Position numbers and translations under genes: made by a program. This document shows, one piece after another, positions 47,485 through 59,470 of a stretch of 64,000 nt of DNA; position 1 is the stretch's first letter; each line of letters begins with the position of its first letter. The stretch is from Corbicula japonica (taxonomy: Eukaryota; Mollusca; Bivalvia; Venerida; Cyrenidae): positions 744,001 to 808,000 of the forward strand of contig JAZAYU010000001.1 in the NCBI GenBank assembly GCA_038501625.1, read 5' to 3'. The notes below the pieces were generated by a model. It was not told the origin of the DNA, searched no databases, and saw only the letters and a list, made by a program, of their open reading frames with translations.

Positions 47485-47612
47485 AACATTAACCTTAATT
47501 GTCTGGTGATTGCCATTGTTATTGGAAGCCGGGGAAGCAAAATGGCGCCCAGTAACCGGAAGTGAATACGAATGAACCAAAAGAATGAAATTGAACCAAG
47601 TTAATAATTACA
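47485..47612 (+). promoter_or_regulatory. Promoter-like cassette 1 (YY1-type plus ETS-type sites)
   Basis: CAAAATGGCG at 47538-47547 and CCGGAAGTG at 47556-47564, 8 bp apart, within about 120 bp that recur 2.1 kb to the right. In animals AANATGGCG (YY1) and CCGGAAGT (ETS/GABP) mark start-proximal promoters. No gene model is attached. Confidence 0.35.
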
Positions 47613-49050
47613 AATTAAAAGCCATTCCGTAGAATTTTTATCGCTTGTAATTAATGTCATTTGATGATTAACTCAACAGGATAGTAGAATATTTATCAAT
47701 AATTTTAAAGCTTTGTTCCATTTGTTAGAGTACGCACCTCTGCAAGGTATATTATAAATAACTTGTGTAAAGACTAGTTGCTTGCCATTCAATAATAAGT
47801 GTAAGAAAATACGCATGTTCAGAAAGGTAAAGAAAATGAAGATTTGTTTTAAAAATCTAAACATAAATTCTCTGATTGTTTTATATTGCCAAAAAAAATA
47901 ACGTTATAGAAGCTAGACATAGGTAAATTAACTAACAAAACTTTATGCTGTGCCCTAAGTTATAAAATATATCACATCAAAACTCACGGTTTTTCTAAAA
48001 AAATATGGATAGGTATGGCAAAATCAGGACCGGCATTAGGCTGTTCCCATCACACCAACTTTTTGTTCTCTGTTTCTTTTTTTTTTTCCTTTTCGACTTA
48101 GTTTTCAACCTATGTATTCTTTCTGTTGCTATTTTAAGGATATAGTTTGTTCTGTTCTGTTCTGTTCCGCTTACTCTCCAGGATAGATTCTGTGATCCAA
48201 AAATGTTAATATCGTACACATACAGACATATGATTACCTAATAATGCTTTTTTGGCTAAAGTAATGATATTGATAGATTGATGTAACCTAAGTAACAATT
48301 TTACTAACAAAACAATAATCGTAGCTTTGATAGAGTAAATCGAGTAATTAAAACTTCGAATAAAGGTCAGAAAATAATTAGTTATAATAATCGTGAAAAA
48401 AGGTCACTGGTTATGACATGTAATATGATTTTTATTTTAAAATTTAGACTTGTACTGAATTACTTTCAGATATTAGTCAACTGTATCGTGATTTTCAAAA
48501 TTTATACTATTTTTGAGAAAGTAAAACGAAATATGCATTTTTTTACCATTGCATTTTTAATATTTGTTTTGCTAAATAATTTCATACAATTTTAGCCTAT
48601 GTGTCTTTGTTTCTTTAAATTAAGGGTATTTTCGCTTTAAATTGGCCGAATCATCCAAAAATGATCAAACTGACCCTCGCAATTCAGCAGCTATTGGAAG
48701 CCCTGAAAATATTGTACTTGATAATCTTTCTGGTTAATAAAAATAGTTAAACCATAATTTCATACATACATGTAACTGAACGTTTTATAATACGTGTTTT
48801 AATAACGTTTGATATTCACTTTACAAGTCGCTACGGGATCTTCGGACATTTAATGGCGTATTTCTTAACTGAAACGGATAAAATTCTAATGTTTTAAACT
48901 TATTTAATTACAACAAATTTTCAAGTCAAGAAACCTCAAAGATGGGATAACTAACATCTTCTTAACGATAAGAAAAATGTCAAATAAAATTCCTCTGACC
49001 TCTTGTTTCGACTATGTGACAACATAAAAGTGTGCGTATACAAATTGCCC
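47613..49050. other. Intergenic, nothing recognised
   Basis: AT-rich; a pyrimidine tract and TTCTGTTCTGTTCTG near 48060-48160 are the only low-complexity features. Confidence 0.5.
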
Positions 49051-49061
49051 GCGGTTAGTAC

Positions 49062-49168
49062 CTTCGTCTCCACAAATGGGCGCGAACTCGTAAATCGTGA
49101 GCGTTCGTCTGCCCCGCGAGCGCGTTGCAGACTTCTCGTAGCCAATTACTGTCAATTTTCTCCTCCAT
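49062..49168 (-). CDS. Candidate first coding exon of an unknown gene
   Basis: On the minus strand, ATG at 49168 has a good start context (A at -3, G at +4) and opens 35 codons beginning MEEKIDSNWLREVCNALAGQ, followed by a possible donor GTACTA at 49061. The stretch is strikingly CpG-rich for this AT-rich region. I do not recognise the peptide and found no second exon, so chance remains possible. Confidence 0.25.
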
Positions 49169-49596
49169 TATTAATACGCATATGAAATAAGACCAAACAT
49201 CACTTGAAATATCAAGAAACTTCAGTCATTTCACAAACGAACACTTCTCTTCCACCAGAACAATCGTTTCGGCTCTGCTGAAAGTTTAGTTATTTCTTTG
49301 ATGTGACGTGCGGTAAATTTTTTCACAAAGCAAATATAACAAATGTTTTTGAATGGTAAAATTGAAACTCTAGATTTTTGTATATTTCTCGTGAGTCAGA
49401 TGGGTCACTGCTGTATTGTGCAATCTGCAAATTGATTTTTATAACTTCAAACGAAAAACGTATGGTTTGTAAAATCTGCTTGTTGCGTATGGTTTTGTTT
49501 TGTTTCCTTATACGAAATATGCAAAATCTTAACATCTAAAATACACGCCATCCGGATCTAAGAAATTAAAGCATTTGTTTTCTTGGCTTGATTTAA

Positions 49597-49716
49597 CATT
49601 AAGCTTAATTGTCTATGTTTGCAATTGGAAACCCGGGATGCAAAATGGCGCCAATTAACCGGAAGAGAATACAAGTGAAACCAAAGAATAAAATTATAAC
49701 CAAGTTCATAATTCTT
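49597..49716 (+). promoter_or_regulatory. Promoter-like cassette 2, paralog of cassette 1
   Basis: CAAAATGGCG at 49641-49650 and CCGGAAG at 49659-49665. The flanks AACATTAAGCTTAATTGTCT and CAAGTTCATAATT correspond to those of cassette 1. Confidence 0.35.
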
Positions 49717-49958
49717 TTTACAAAAAAATATTTCATATTGTATTTCATTTCATGAACAGGTTCATTGCTGTTTTTTCACACATAAAATTAAAATTTATTT
49801 GGTATCACGGTTGCTAAAAATTGATTTGTCATAAAGTTCTTATTAAAAAGCGAATGAAGAATTTATCTTTACACACTTTAAACATCCAACGTTTGCATGG
49901 ATGCTCTTGTAAAATCTTTTGGTTCTAAGTGTTTTAAAGAAAAGTAACAGATATCGCT

Positions 49959-50364
49959 ATGGGTACAAATTGCGCACTCTTTGTTGCAACTCTGTTTTAC
50001 TGCTATGAAATAGATTTTATGTTAACTCTACATATCAAATATCAAGATGACATTATATCAGCTTTTAAAAACACCTCAACTTATCTTGACGATTTTTTTT
50101 AAAGATACAAAAGAAATAACCAGTTCAATTTCTGGGCTACAGAATATACAGCATATACGGCTTAATGAAGCCAACACTTCAGAAAAGCAAGCAAACATAT
50201 CACTTCTTGATCATAATCTTTCTATCGATAAAAGAAATGATTTTGAATTTAATATTGTTAATATTCCATTGTTAGATGTTGTTGTCCCACGTGCAAAATC
50301 TAACGGGGTTTCGGGGTCATATTTCACGGATTGTTTGCTTTCCGAGAGCTTGAAAAAATATTAA
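49959..50364 (+). pseudogene. Frameshifted Penelope-like reverse-transcriptase fragment
   Basis: The first part (from 49959) reads MGTNCALFVATLFYCYE and leads to YLDDFF, the catalytic YxDD-type box. The frame then breaks in an eight-T run (about 50093-50100) and continues in the frame of the ORF 50047-50364, with EANTSEK, LDHNLSIDKRNDFEF, NIVNIPLLD and VPRAKSNGV. This order matches Penelope-like RTs I know from invertebrates (MGTNCAP...DD...DKRDDF...VNFPFLD). The upstream RT, the thumb and any GIY-YIG domain are missing. It is a dead fragment in AT-rich intergenic DNA. Confidence 0.7.
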
Positions 50365-50369
50365 AGAAT

Positions 50370-51877
50370 TTAATAAACACTTTCTTTGCATATCAGAAAA
50401 GCATGTGAAATATGGGTATCTGTAAATTATGAAAAACGTTTTGAAAAAAAAACAACAACAACAACAACACCACAAACCAGATGAAATACTCTATTGATAT
50501 GTCTACCTCTGCTACGGATTTAGCGAAGAGAACCGCTTTGAACATTTTTTCTCAGTCTATCTACCTCGATTTATGTTTTGTCAACAAAGATTTATTGCTG
50601 CTTGAGCGCAATCCTTGCTCTGTTAAGTCATAATAGAAAAGGTAAAATATGCATATCAGGAATTACAGAATTAGTATATTTAAAATTGATCTTTTTAATT
50701 ATTAAAAGTTAGAAACAAAAAGTGCAAATTCCTGCCGTTTACTGGTTGCAACCCACAACAAGTTCAGGTCTCTTTGGAAAAAAATATTCTTAATCATTCA
50801 AATATGCCATTTATAACATCCACATAACTTAATATAGCTTTTTGTTTCTTGTTACCGACATAATTAATATATTTTTCCTTTTTTGGTTTGGTCCTGTGTT
50901 TTGGTTTTTCCTGGGAATCATTTTCTGTTCTGTAACTTGTAAGATGTCGCAGGTTGCTGAATATTTATTTAATTCTCCGCTTACGGTAGCCCTACCTTGT
51001 ATATCAAGTGTGGTTTCATGCTTGTACCACAATGTCAACGTACTTTGTTGTGGGTTGATGTTTTTCTTTAGCTTGTTCGACCGAGTGATTCTTATTGGTG
51101 GGTAAACTTTTTGCAGATTTATTTTCATGATACATACATTTTAAGCTCTTGTGTTGATATTTATTTTTTCAGGGAAAGTGATCGCTTAAATCAAACTTTC
51201 TGTAACACCAAACATACTTTTAGCGAATGCTAGAGCAATGTTACCTGAATCTTCGGCGTTTGGTGTTATTATTTTAGAGCAAAAATGATCGAGTTCGATT
51301 TCTAACGTAATAATTCCTTCCGCCAAGGCTAACTGTTTTGGGACGGGGTGGGAAGGCGTAACGGAATGAAGGCGGGAAAGTGTGAGGCTAGAAAAACAAG
51401 TTGCGTTTGATTGGTGTAATCCGAAAACATACGTTTTGAAAAGAAAAAAATAACATTTTGAATAGGTAACAGAAAGTCAACCTTACACATCTGTCGTCCA
51501 TATATGGACTGTATTTGGCGGTAACAATCGCTATTAATAAACATTAACCTGTCCATATTCAAAATCAATTTATATTTAGTTAATTTTCATTGGCAATTTG
51601 GCAGCCTAGAAGCCTGCTCCAGCTATTTTTCCCAATTCTTCATGTTTCAGGGTTGCTTACAACACTATGTTGAAAAAGGACCCTAATAGTTATGAAAATT
51701 GTACGGATACTGGGTTCTCCGTATAATCTTTTTAAATCGAGTCCATTCACGTGATTATACACATTTATCAAAAATTTGATGCCACATTTGTTTAACAACC
51801 TCAATTATGCGACATTTTCCAGCTCTAAGTATCCTCATAATAAGTTTGTGATAAGAATGTTCCTTTCATTACTTAGT
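50370..51877. other. Intergenic, nothing recognised
   Basis: Contains an ACAACAACAAC run at about 50452. Two overlapping open frames near 50.85-51.1 kb on opposite strands have no recognisable motif. Confidence 0.5.
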
Positions 51878-51945
51878 GAAAAATGGCGACATTTTCCCGA
51901 ACTCGAGAACGCGCCATCGATTTCACTTCCCTGAACGGAAGTAAA
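51878..51945 (+). promoter_or_regulatory. Promoter-like site with short open frame
   Basis: GAAAAATGGCGACATTTTCC at 51878, then CGGAAGT at 51936. ATG at 51883 opens MATFSRTRERAIDFTSLNG before a possible donor GTAAAG. A further CCGGAAGTG lies at 52143. CpG density is locally raised. Confidence 0.28.
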
Positions 51946-52154
51946 GTGTGCACTTAAAACCTTCACTTCTCGATAACATTGATTTTTATATTTCTGATGT
52001 TACAAACTGTGAGAAGCGATTCTGATCATTAGATCTAGCATTAATTGGCTGGGCTATACACTCAATTACAAGTCGTTATTCCAAAAATATCGTGTCGTCT
52101 CGGAGAAAACAATCGACGCGTGCCGCGTGAAAAGCTTCCAGACCGGAAGTGCTC

Positions 52155-53140
52155 AACAGGCAAGGTAATGTGTTTTTCATGTTGCTTATTCATTAGAAGA
52201 GTTTTGTAATATGGTGTAAAACAAATGAGAAGAGTTAATATAACATGTGTAGTGAAGCATTTATTTATTGTCTGCTTCATTACGTCATTTATTATGTCTT
52301 CCTTTCAAATGACCTTCCGCCCAAACGTTTTATTTTCCTCTTCATTAGGGTAATTAAATTTCCACATTAAATTCATTTCTGATAATCGATGGAGGATCTG
52401 TATTTCATAGGCGACTTAACATCAGGGTTACTAGCTTTTAATCTTCGCAAAGACTTTATTGTGGTTTCTGTTGCTGCCGCCGGAACAGCCTTTAACAAGT
52501 CCTACGTTTCTAAGTAACTTCACATCTAGACGATGTTTGCAATACCATTTAGATCAGGACAAACAAATAATATTGTAACAATACTCAATAACGATAAAAA
52601 CATGTAACTGTAAAAATCATCATTAACTTTACTTTTAAGCATATGTATTTTTAAACATAACAAGTGTTACTGACATCTTTAAATCACAGTTTAAAGTTGT
52701 AAACGTTTGTGTACAAGAAAATATTAAGAGCAATCAACAAAATTAATTTCTTAAACACATATTTCAGTCTAAGGGCTTAATAGTTAAAACACTTTGTTTC
52801 AAGATAATTTATAGCTTTACGGAATATAACCGAAAGAAGACGTAAAAATCCAGAAAATCCTGCCAAGCGCTTTCAACAAGTTTCATTTGAGACTTCTAAC
52901 ATAAAAAGACCCAAATAGAATGAGTTTTAATTTAAAATATTCTTCCGATGTTTGTTTTTAATTGTTACCATAGTTCAAGAAAAAATGTTAAAGGACTAGT
53001 AAAGGATATGTTTGTGGCAGTAACTAGATACAAAACGCCATTTTTCAAACTTTCATACCTAATATACAGCTTTTATGCTCCATAGTCACTTTGGTTTTTC
53101 CCTGTTTTGTTGTTGTGAGGTCTGTTTCATTGGAAATGTT
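52155..53140. other. Intergenic, no gene seen
   Basis: AT-rich, without repeats that match other parts of the window. Confidence 0.5.
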
Positions 53141-53144
53141 ATCA

Positions 53145-53285
53145 CACTAATGCTCCAAGATAATTAAACTGAGAAAAGTCTCAATGATAATATAACTGAG
53201 ACTTGCCTCCATTTGAGCCTCTCAGATCCTGAAATTCTGAGACTTGTGTATTTTTTATATTTTATCAGTTTTATTATCTTTGACT
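53145..53285. mobile_element. Family B foldback, very diverged
   Basis: AAACTGAGAAAAGTCTCAAT and CTCAGATCCTGAAATTCTGA, with ATCAGTTTTATTATCTTTG at the right end. Confidence 0.5.
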
Positions 53286-53779
53286 TCTTCTTTCTACGCT
53301 TCTCGGGATGCTATGTTTCCAATATTCAAACAAGAAATCCGATGTCCATCCGTTCCTAATTTTGTAAATGACACCTTGAAAAAATATGAAATTATGTTTT
53401 AATATTCGCATAATTGAATGCTTACACATAATATATTTGAATAAAATATGTTTAAGGAAATATAAAACTATTTTTTGTGTGATTATAGAAATTGCTTTTA
53501 GCTAATACCGGTATTTACAAATATTACTATTTTGTTAGGTTTAAAATTCTTGTAAAGTGTTTTAATTAAATTACTTTGTGTTACGTTTTCAAAAATTAAG
53601 CGTTTTAGACAAAATATGTTTAAGACAATAACTGAGCAAATTTCTAGTGATTCTTTAGTATTTGTCGGGTTTTGTTATTTCTAATGAATCAGTTTTGTTT
53701 GTTATTAAAAATTTAACATATATAAATTATCCATGCAAAAACAGTTTATTTAGTATAAAATTTATCTGAGTATTTGAAA

Positions 53780-54005
53780 TAAATAATATTAATGCTAATT
53801 CAGAATAAAATGCACATGAAATCCAAGGCGGGTTACCCCTCATGTTCTCATTTTTGTTCACTGTTTCTGATGTTTGTTTAAAACTGATCATATTATTAAC
53901 ATTGTCTTTTCTGTCTATTTTATGGCTATGAGGGAAGGCTATGTTTGCAGAATTTAGCAATTCTTGATGTATCAATTCCACTTGTTATGTTATATATTGT
54001 GTTTT
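53780..54005 (+). repeat. Family Q repeat, copy 1
   Basis: AAGGCGGGTTACCCCTCATG, TTCTCATTTTTGTTCACTG, then GCAATTCTTGATGTATC; stands directly before the tRNA-like array. Confidence 0.55.
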
Positions 54006-54437
54006 TTTTCGGCGTTAGCTGTCTAAGCTCACTTTTGACCTAGTTTTTCGACCAATGAAATATTGTAAATAAAACTTATTATGCAGCGGGAAAATCAAAT
54101 AGATTATTTTGATTGGTTATTAGTGGGTCTCGTTAATGATTACCGTTACGATTTTTATATTGTGTGTTAGTATTTACATGGCACTTATATGTTCGGGCAT
54201 TTTCGTTTTTAAAAGCGATAATTGTATTGGAGAAAAAGATATTTACGGTATAAATAACCAGTTAAGTCAATTGATGGCTTAAATACGATTTTATATGGCA
54301 TATTCATGGGTGTCAGGTAAACACTCGAGTACAATACACAGTGTAAAACGACAGAGAAGTGCAGATATTTCTGGTTCTTACTGGTTCCTTTCTAGTTCCT
54401 TTGATACTGATTGTTAATTTCAATTCCAGACATTCAA

Positions 54438-54508
54438 ATCGCCTTGGTGTAGTGGTTATCACACTCGCCTCTCAAGCGGATGCCACGGGTTCAATACTCG
54501 GGAGGGAC
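54438..54508 (+). tRNA. tRNA-like sequence, array copy 1 (probably a pseudogene or SINE head)
   Basis: A box TGGTGTAGTGG at 54445 and B box GGTTCAATACT at 54488, then six T at 54511-54516 as a polymerase III stop. The D arm GTGTAGTGGTTATCAC is as I recall it in animal tRNA-Val. The anticodon loop CTCTCAA gives CTC in place of CAC. The acceptor and T stems have mismatches, so a working tRNA is unlikely. Confidence 0.55.
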
Positions 54509-55199
54509 ACTTTTTTAAGTTAGTTTACGTAAAAGTTGGTAGATTTCGCTCTTGTAACAAGTTGTTATTATTTTCATTTATTGTATTTTAATAACATTTA
54601 TTCGTCATTAGTACAAACTCTTCAAGAGGTATTTTATTGAAACTGAATAAATGTACAGTTAACGTTAGACATTCTTCTTTAATCGACGTACCAGACGAAA
54701 TTTTTGCACGCTCTTTTTTTCTTTCTTTCTTATATACAAAAAATCTTTTCCATCAACGCCGTTTATCTTTTTCGGCGTTAGCTGTCTAAGCTCACTTTTG
54801 ACCTAGTTTTTCGACCAATGAAATATTGTAAATAAAACTTATTATGCAGCGGGAAAATCAAATAGATTATTTTGATTGGTTATTAGTGGGTCTCGTTAAT
54901 GATTACCGTTACGATTTTTATATTGTGTGTTAGTATTTACATGGCACTTATATGTTCGGGCATTTTCGTTTTTAAAAGCGATAATTGTATTGGAGAAAAA
55001 GATATTTACGGTATAAATAACCAGTTAAGTCAATTGATGGCTTAAATACGATTTTATATGGCATATTCATGGGTGTCAGGTAAACACTCGAGTACAATAC
55101 ACAGTGTAAAACGACAGAGAAGTGCAGATATTTCTGGTTCTTACTGGTTCCTTTCAGTTCCTTTGATACTGATTGTTAATTTCAATTCCAGACATTCAA

Positions 55200-55270
55200 A
55201 TCGCCTTGGTGTAGTGGTTATCACACTCGCCTCTCAAGCGGATGCCACGGGTTCAATACTCGGGAGGGAC
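55200..55270 (+). tRNA. tRNA-like sequence, array copy 2
   Basis: Same bases as copy 1 over the cassette, with the T6 run at 55273-55278. The T stem (ACGGG with CTCGG) has one mismatch at its outer pair. Confidence 0.55.
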
Positions 55271-55962
55271 ACTTTTTTAAGTTAGTTTACGTAAAAGTTG
55301 GTAGATTTCGCTCTTGTAACAAGTTGTTATTATTTTCATTTATTGTATTTTAATAACATTTATTCGTCATTAGTACAAACTCTTCAAGAGGTATTTTATT
55401 GAAACTGAATAAATGTACAGTTAACGTTAGACATTCTTCTTTAATCGACGTACCAGACGAAATTTTTGCACGCTCTTTTTTTCTTTCTTTCTTATATACA
55501 AAAAATCTTTTCCATCAACGCCGTTTATCTTTTTCGGCGTTAGCTGTCTAAGCTCACTTTTGACCTAGTTTTTCGACCAATGAAATATTGTAAATAAAAC
55601 TTATTATGCAGCGGGAAAATCAAATAGATTATTTTGATTGGTTATTAGTGGGTCTCGTTAATGATTACCGTAACGATTTTTATATTGTGTGTTAGTATTT
55701 ACATGGCACTTACATGTTCGGGCATTTTCGTTTTTAAAAGCGATAATTGTATTGGAGAAATAGATTTTTACGGTATAAATAACCAGTTAAGTCAATTGAT
55801 GGCTTAAATACGATTTTGTATGGAATATTCATGGGTGTCAGGTAAACACTCGAGTACAATACACAGTGTAAAACGACAGAGAAGTGCAGATATTTCTGGT
55901 TCTTACTGGTTCCTTTCTAGTTCCTTTGATACTGATTGTTAATTTCAAGTCCAGACATTCAA

Positions 55963-56033
55963 ATCGCCTTGGTGTAGTGGTTATCACACTCGCCTCTCAA
56001 GCGGATGCCCCGGGTTCAATACTCGGGAGGGAC
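55963..56033 (+). tRNA. tRNA-like sequence, array copy 3
   Basis: Here the T stem reads CCGGG with CTCGG, which pairs fully if a G-T wobble is allowed, so this is the best-folding copy. T-run after 56035. Confidence 0.55.
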
Positions 56034-56880
56034 ACTTTTTTTAAGTTAATTTACGTAAAAGTTGGTAGATTTCGCTCTTGTAACAAGTTATTATTTTCAT
56101 TTATTGTATTTTAATAACAGTTATTCGTCATTAGAACTAACTCTACAAGAGGTATTTTATTGAAACTGAATGTACAGTTAACATTAGACATTCTTCTTTA
56201 ATCGACGTATTATCATCAGACGAAATTTTTGCACGCTCTTTATTTCTTTCTTTCTTATGTATAAAAATCTTTTCCAGCAACGCCGTTTATCTTTTTTTAA
56301 AGATATTTCTTGTTTAACGATATTTCTTGTTTCGGCGTTAGCTGTCTAAGCTCACTTTTGACCTAATTTTTCGACGAATGAAATGTTGTAAATAATACTC
56401 GTATGCTATTATTATGCAGCGGGAAAATGAAATAAACTATTTCGATTGGTAGCTTTTTACACCAGAGAGGCATCCAGCAGGGTGGAGAGGTATCTAGTGG
56501 GATTTTTATTATTATGCAACAGGAAAATCAAATAGATTATTTCGATTGGTTTTTAGAGGGTGTAGTTTACGATTACCGTAACGATTTTTATATTTGGTGT
56601 CAGTATTTACCTGACACTTACATGTTCGAGCATTTTCGTTTTTAAAAGCGATAATTGTATTGGAGAAAAAATATTTACGATTGAAATAACCAGTTACGTC
56701 AATATTGATGGCTTAAATACAATTTTATATGGAATATTCTTGGGTGTCAGGTAAAAATTTGCGTATATTGCGTACAATATAAAGTGTTAAACGAAAGAAA
56801 AGTGCATATATTTCTAGTTCTTACTGGTTCCTTTCTAGTTCCTTTGATACTGATTGTTAATTTCAAGGGCGGAAGTCAAT

Positions 56881-56952
56881 ATCTCTGTAGTGTAGTGGCT
56901 AACTCTCTCGCCTCGCAAGCGGAGGGCCCCGGGTTCAATACTCAGGAGGAAC
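56881..56952 (+). tRNA. tRNA-like sequence, array copy 4 (diverged)
   Basis: A box TAGTGTAGTGG at 56888, anticodon loop CTCGCAA (anticodon CGC), B box GGTTCAATACT. The T-run is only four T near 56956. The change of the anticodon from CTC to CGC fits relaxed constraint. Confidence 0.5.
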
Positions 56953-57114
56953 ACTCTTTTACGTAAAAGTTAATTTACGTAAAAGTTGGTAGATTTCGCT
57001 CTTGCAACAAGCCGTTATTATTCATATTTATCAATTTTCAAAGACATTTATTCATCTTGAGTTCTAACTCTATTAGAGGTATTTTATTGAAACTGAATAA
57101 CTGCAGATCAAGGC

Positions 57115-57340
57115 TTAATGTAAGGCATTGCTTCTGGTTTAAACCCCTGTGGCAATTTGATTTGCCATTGACTGTTCCAAGGCGGTAACCCCTCGGGTTC
57201 TCATTTTTGTTAATTCTTTGTGGTGTCCTTTTTGAAACTGAACATTTTCTTAACCTTGCTCTCTCTCTCGCCCTTCTTCTGACTGTGTTGGGAGGCTGTT
57301 TTTTCTGAATGTGGCAATTCCTGATATGCATATTTCACTT
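57115..57340 (+). repeat. Family Q repeat, copy 2, inside array unit 4
   Basis: AAGGCGGTAACCCCTCGGG, TTTGTGGTGTCCTTTTTGAA and GGCAATTCCTGATATGCATA. It interrupts unit 4, whose TTTAATCGACTTATTATCA resumes at the right edge. Confidence 0.65.
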
Positions 57341-57620
57341 TTTAATCGACTTATTATCACCGTATGAAATTGTTGCAACAGCTTCAACATTTTTTTGAAA
57401 GACATTTTCAATAAATTTATGAGTTGTCATGATTCGGTCGCTTAATCTCTAGATCATACTAAGAAGGCTGGGAGTGTTCGTCAACAGCTATAACAAGTAA
57501 AATAAAATAACTAAACTGTGTCTGCTACGCCTCTCTACATTTCTTTCTTTCATATATACATGTATATATAAATCTTTTCCATCAACGCCGTCTATCTTTT
57601 TTTAAAGATATTTCTTGTTT

Positions 57621-58734
57621 CTAGATGTTCTAATTTAATTCCAAGCGAGATACTTAGTAAAACAAAACAAGTAAGGTGGCAATCAATTTAGTTTTATTGT
57701 TATCGTGTAATTTATGATCCATCAACACTGAAAGTTTCATTCGAAACTATTAAACTCCATTTTAAAGTGATTGTTTAAATCCAGTAGTAAGTAAGAATAA
57801 ATTAAGACATACAGAGAAAAACAGCTTATATATGAAATATCGCACATATTTTTCAACCCTAAGTGTTAGATTTCAAAACTTTTCTGTGCTATGTATGTGC
57901 CATAACTTATAATATATTGTTGTGCGAGTTTAAGCAACATCAAACAATTTAGTAAGCAAGTTACTAGTAATAATATATTTATTAATTACTTTCAGATATG
58001 TTTCTTTTTCTTATTAAGGATATTAATGTACTTATAGCTTATGGAATTCGATGCACTCTTTTCTTCTCAAAACTTAAATACAGAGAGATTATGCCTGCTG
58101 TTGATCTTGGCTTAATACATTGACCTTTTTATGCTGTACAGTACATGTTAAAAGTATGCTCTAGTCAGTATCAGATTTACGGTAAGAATTGTATCGCTGG
58201 TATCTTTACATCACTGTCTCATTTCCATAATTACCAACTGTGGCGCCTTATAAAATTTAACAAAGTTTATTCATTTGTATTGTCAGTTTTATTTTAATAT
58301 TTTGACTTGTGGTTTGCCTTTGGTACACAGTGTTTATCATTTACTTTTGATCTGCTTGAAAAATTAAATGTCATGTATGAGGCACAGTTTAAGAATGTTG
58401 TCTTAAGTCTTAAGATTTTGGTTCTTTCAGTTGTGTGATCAGTTATAACCTGCGCAGGTCATAGAGCAAACTACCTTTGTTTTAATAGTACTTTTTATAA
58501 AACCTTTTTGTTTCCATAATTCGGCCCGTTTTATATGGGTAATTTTAAATCCAAACAATATAGCTTTGGTTTATTCAGCCGAAGTAATACCGCCTAATTT
58601 GAATGTTGAGATAGTCAACAATACGATATTCGTATTGTTGGAAGTAATAAGCTTCTCCATTAGTGTCCATGAAAAAGGTTCAGTCAAACCGATCCTGAAA
58701 TAGTGTGGTGTTTTCGTTCCGTGGCTTCCATTTG
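57621..58734. other. Intergenic, no gene seen
   Basis: No family member or coding signal found between the tRNA-like array and family C. Confidence 0.5.
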
Positions 58735-59470
58735 TTATATAAATAGATGAAAAGGAAACTTTGAAAGCCATCGAACACGACAAATATGAAAACATTGCAG
58801 GCTCGGTTTGAATGGACAGCAATGGTAATGCATATAACTGCCCACGCCGCCTAGCCCCGGGTTGAGCGCAACTCAATATTTACACCAATAAAAAGTATAA
58901 TTTTGACCATCCCAAAAGATGGTGTGCATATGGCGGTGGACATGGAACCTAAATGCGGCATTTTCGGATTAATACCATTCAATGTTCAGCGGCGCATGGT
59001 CCCCAGATAAAAGAATGGGTTTGCCCTCAACGAGAAAACAATGGGCGGAACTAAACAGGGGATCTTAGAATATAAATCCTGCATATCACAGACAACGCCT
59101 AAGGCAAAATTAAAAAAGCAGGAAGTATATCCTTGAGGGTGATTGAACAATATCTAAATCTATATTGGCTGGGAAATTGAAACCACCCATCTCAAAACTG
59201 GCCGAAATATTAAATCAAAGGTTATTTTAGAAGTACTATTAACACAGTACATAAGTATCATGCTCAACGACCTTCAAAGGTATTCCACAGGAAATGTTTA
59301 CAAACATGTAAGTGATGCAAATGTAGTTCAGTGTGAATAACTAAGTCACTGCAATTGGTTGTGAGTTGAGAAACCTTCTGGTAACACTAAATCATCATGA
59401 TAACATTTCAAATAATAACAAAAAACATATTCATACGTGCTCTTGCCCTATGTAAACCTTTGAATGCATT
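58735..59470 (+). repeat. Family C repeat, long copy 1
   Basis: Shares with copy 2: CTTTGAAAGCCATCGAACAC, GGTTGAGCGCAACTCAATAT, AGATAAAAGAATGGGTTTG, AAACAATGGGCGGAACTAAA and AGTACATAAGTATC. No protein is evident on either strand. Confidence 0.8.

Larger units (their letters stand above)
54009..57620 (+). repeat. Tandem array, four units of about 763 bp, each with a tRNA-like cassette
   Basis: Units begin at CGGCGTTAGCTGTCTAAG: 54010, 54773, 55535 and 56333, giving spacings of 763, 762 and 798. Units 1 and 2 are nearly identical, unit 3 slightly different, unit 4 clearly diverged. Unit 4 is also split by other sequence between about 57129 and 57530 before its tail resumes to 57620. Each unit has a tRNA-like segment about 430 bp in, followed by a T-run. 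Confidence 0.9.

Noticed and set aside
55058..56966. Three similar frames containing FLVLTGSFLVPLILIVNF as a repeated membrane protein.
   Set aside because: They run through the tRNA-like cassette of the tandem array and stop at different places; they are shadows of the repeat unit.
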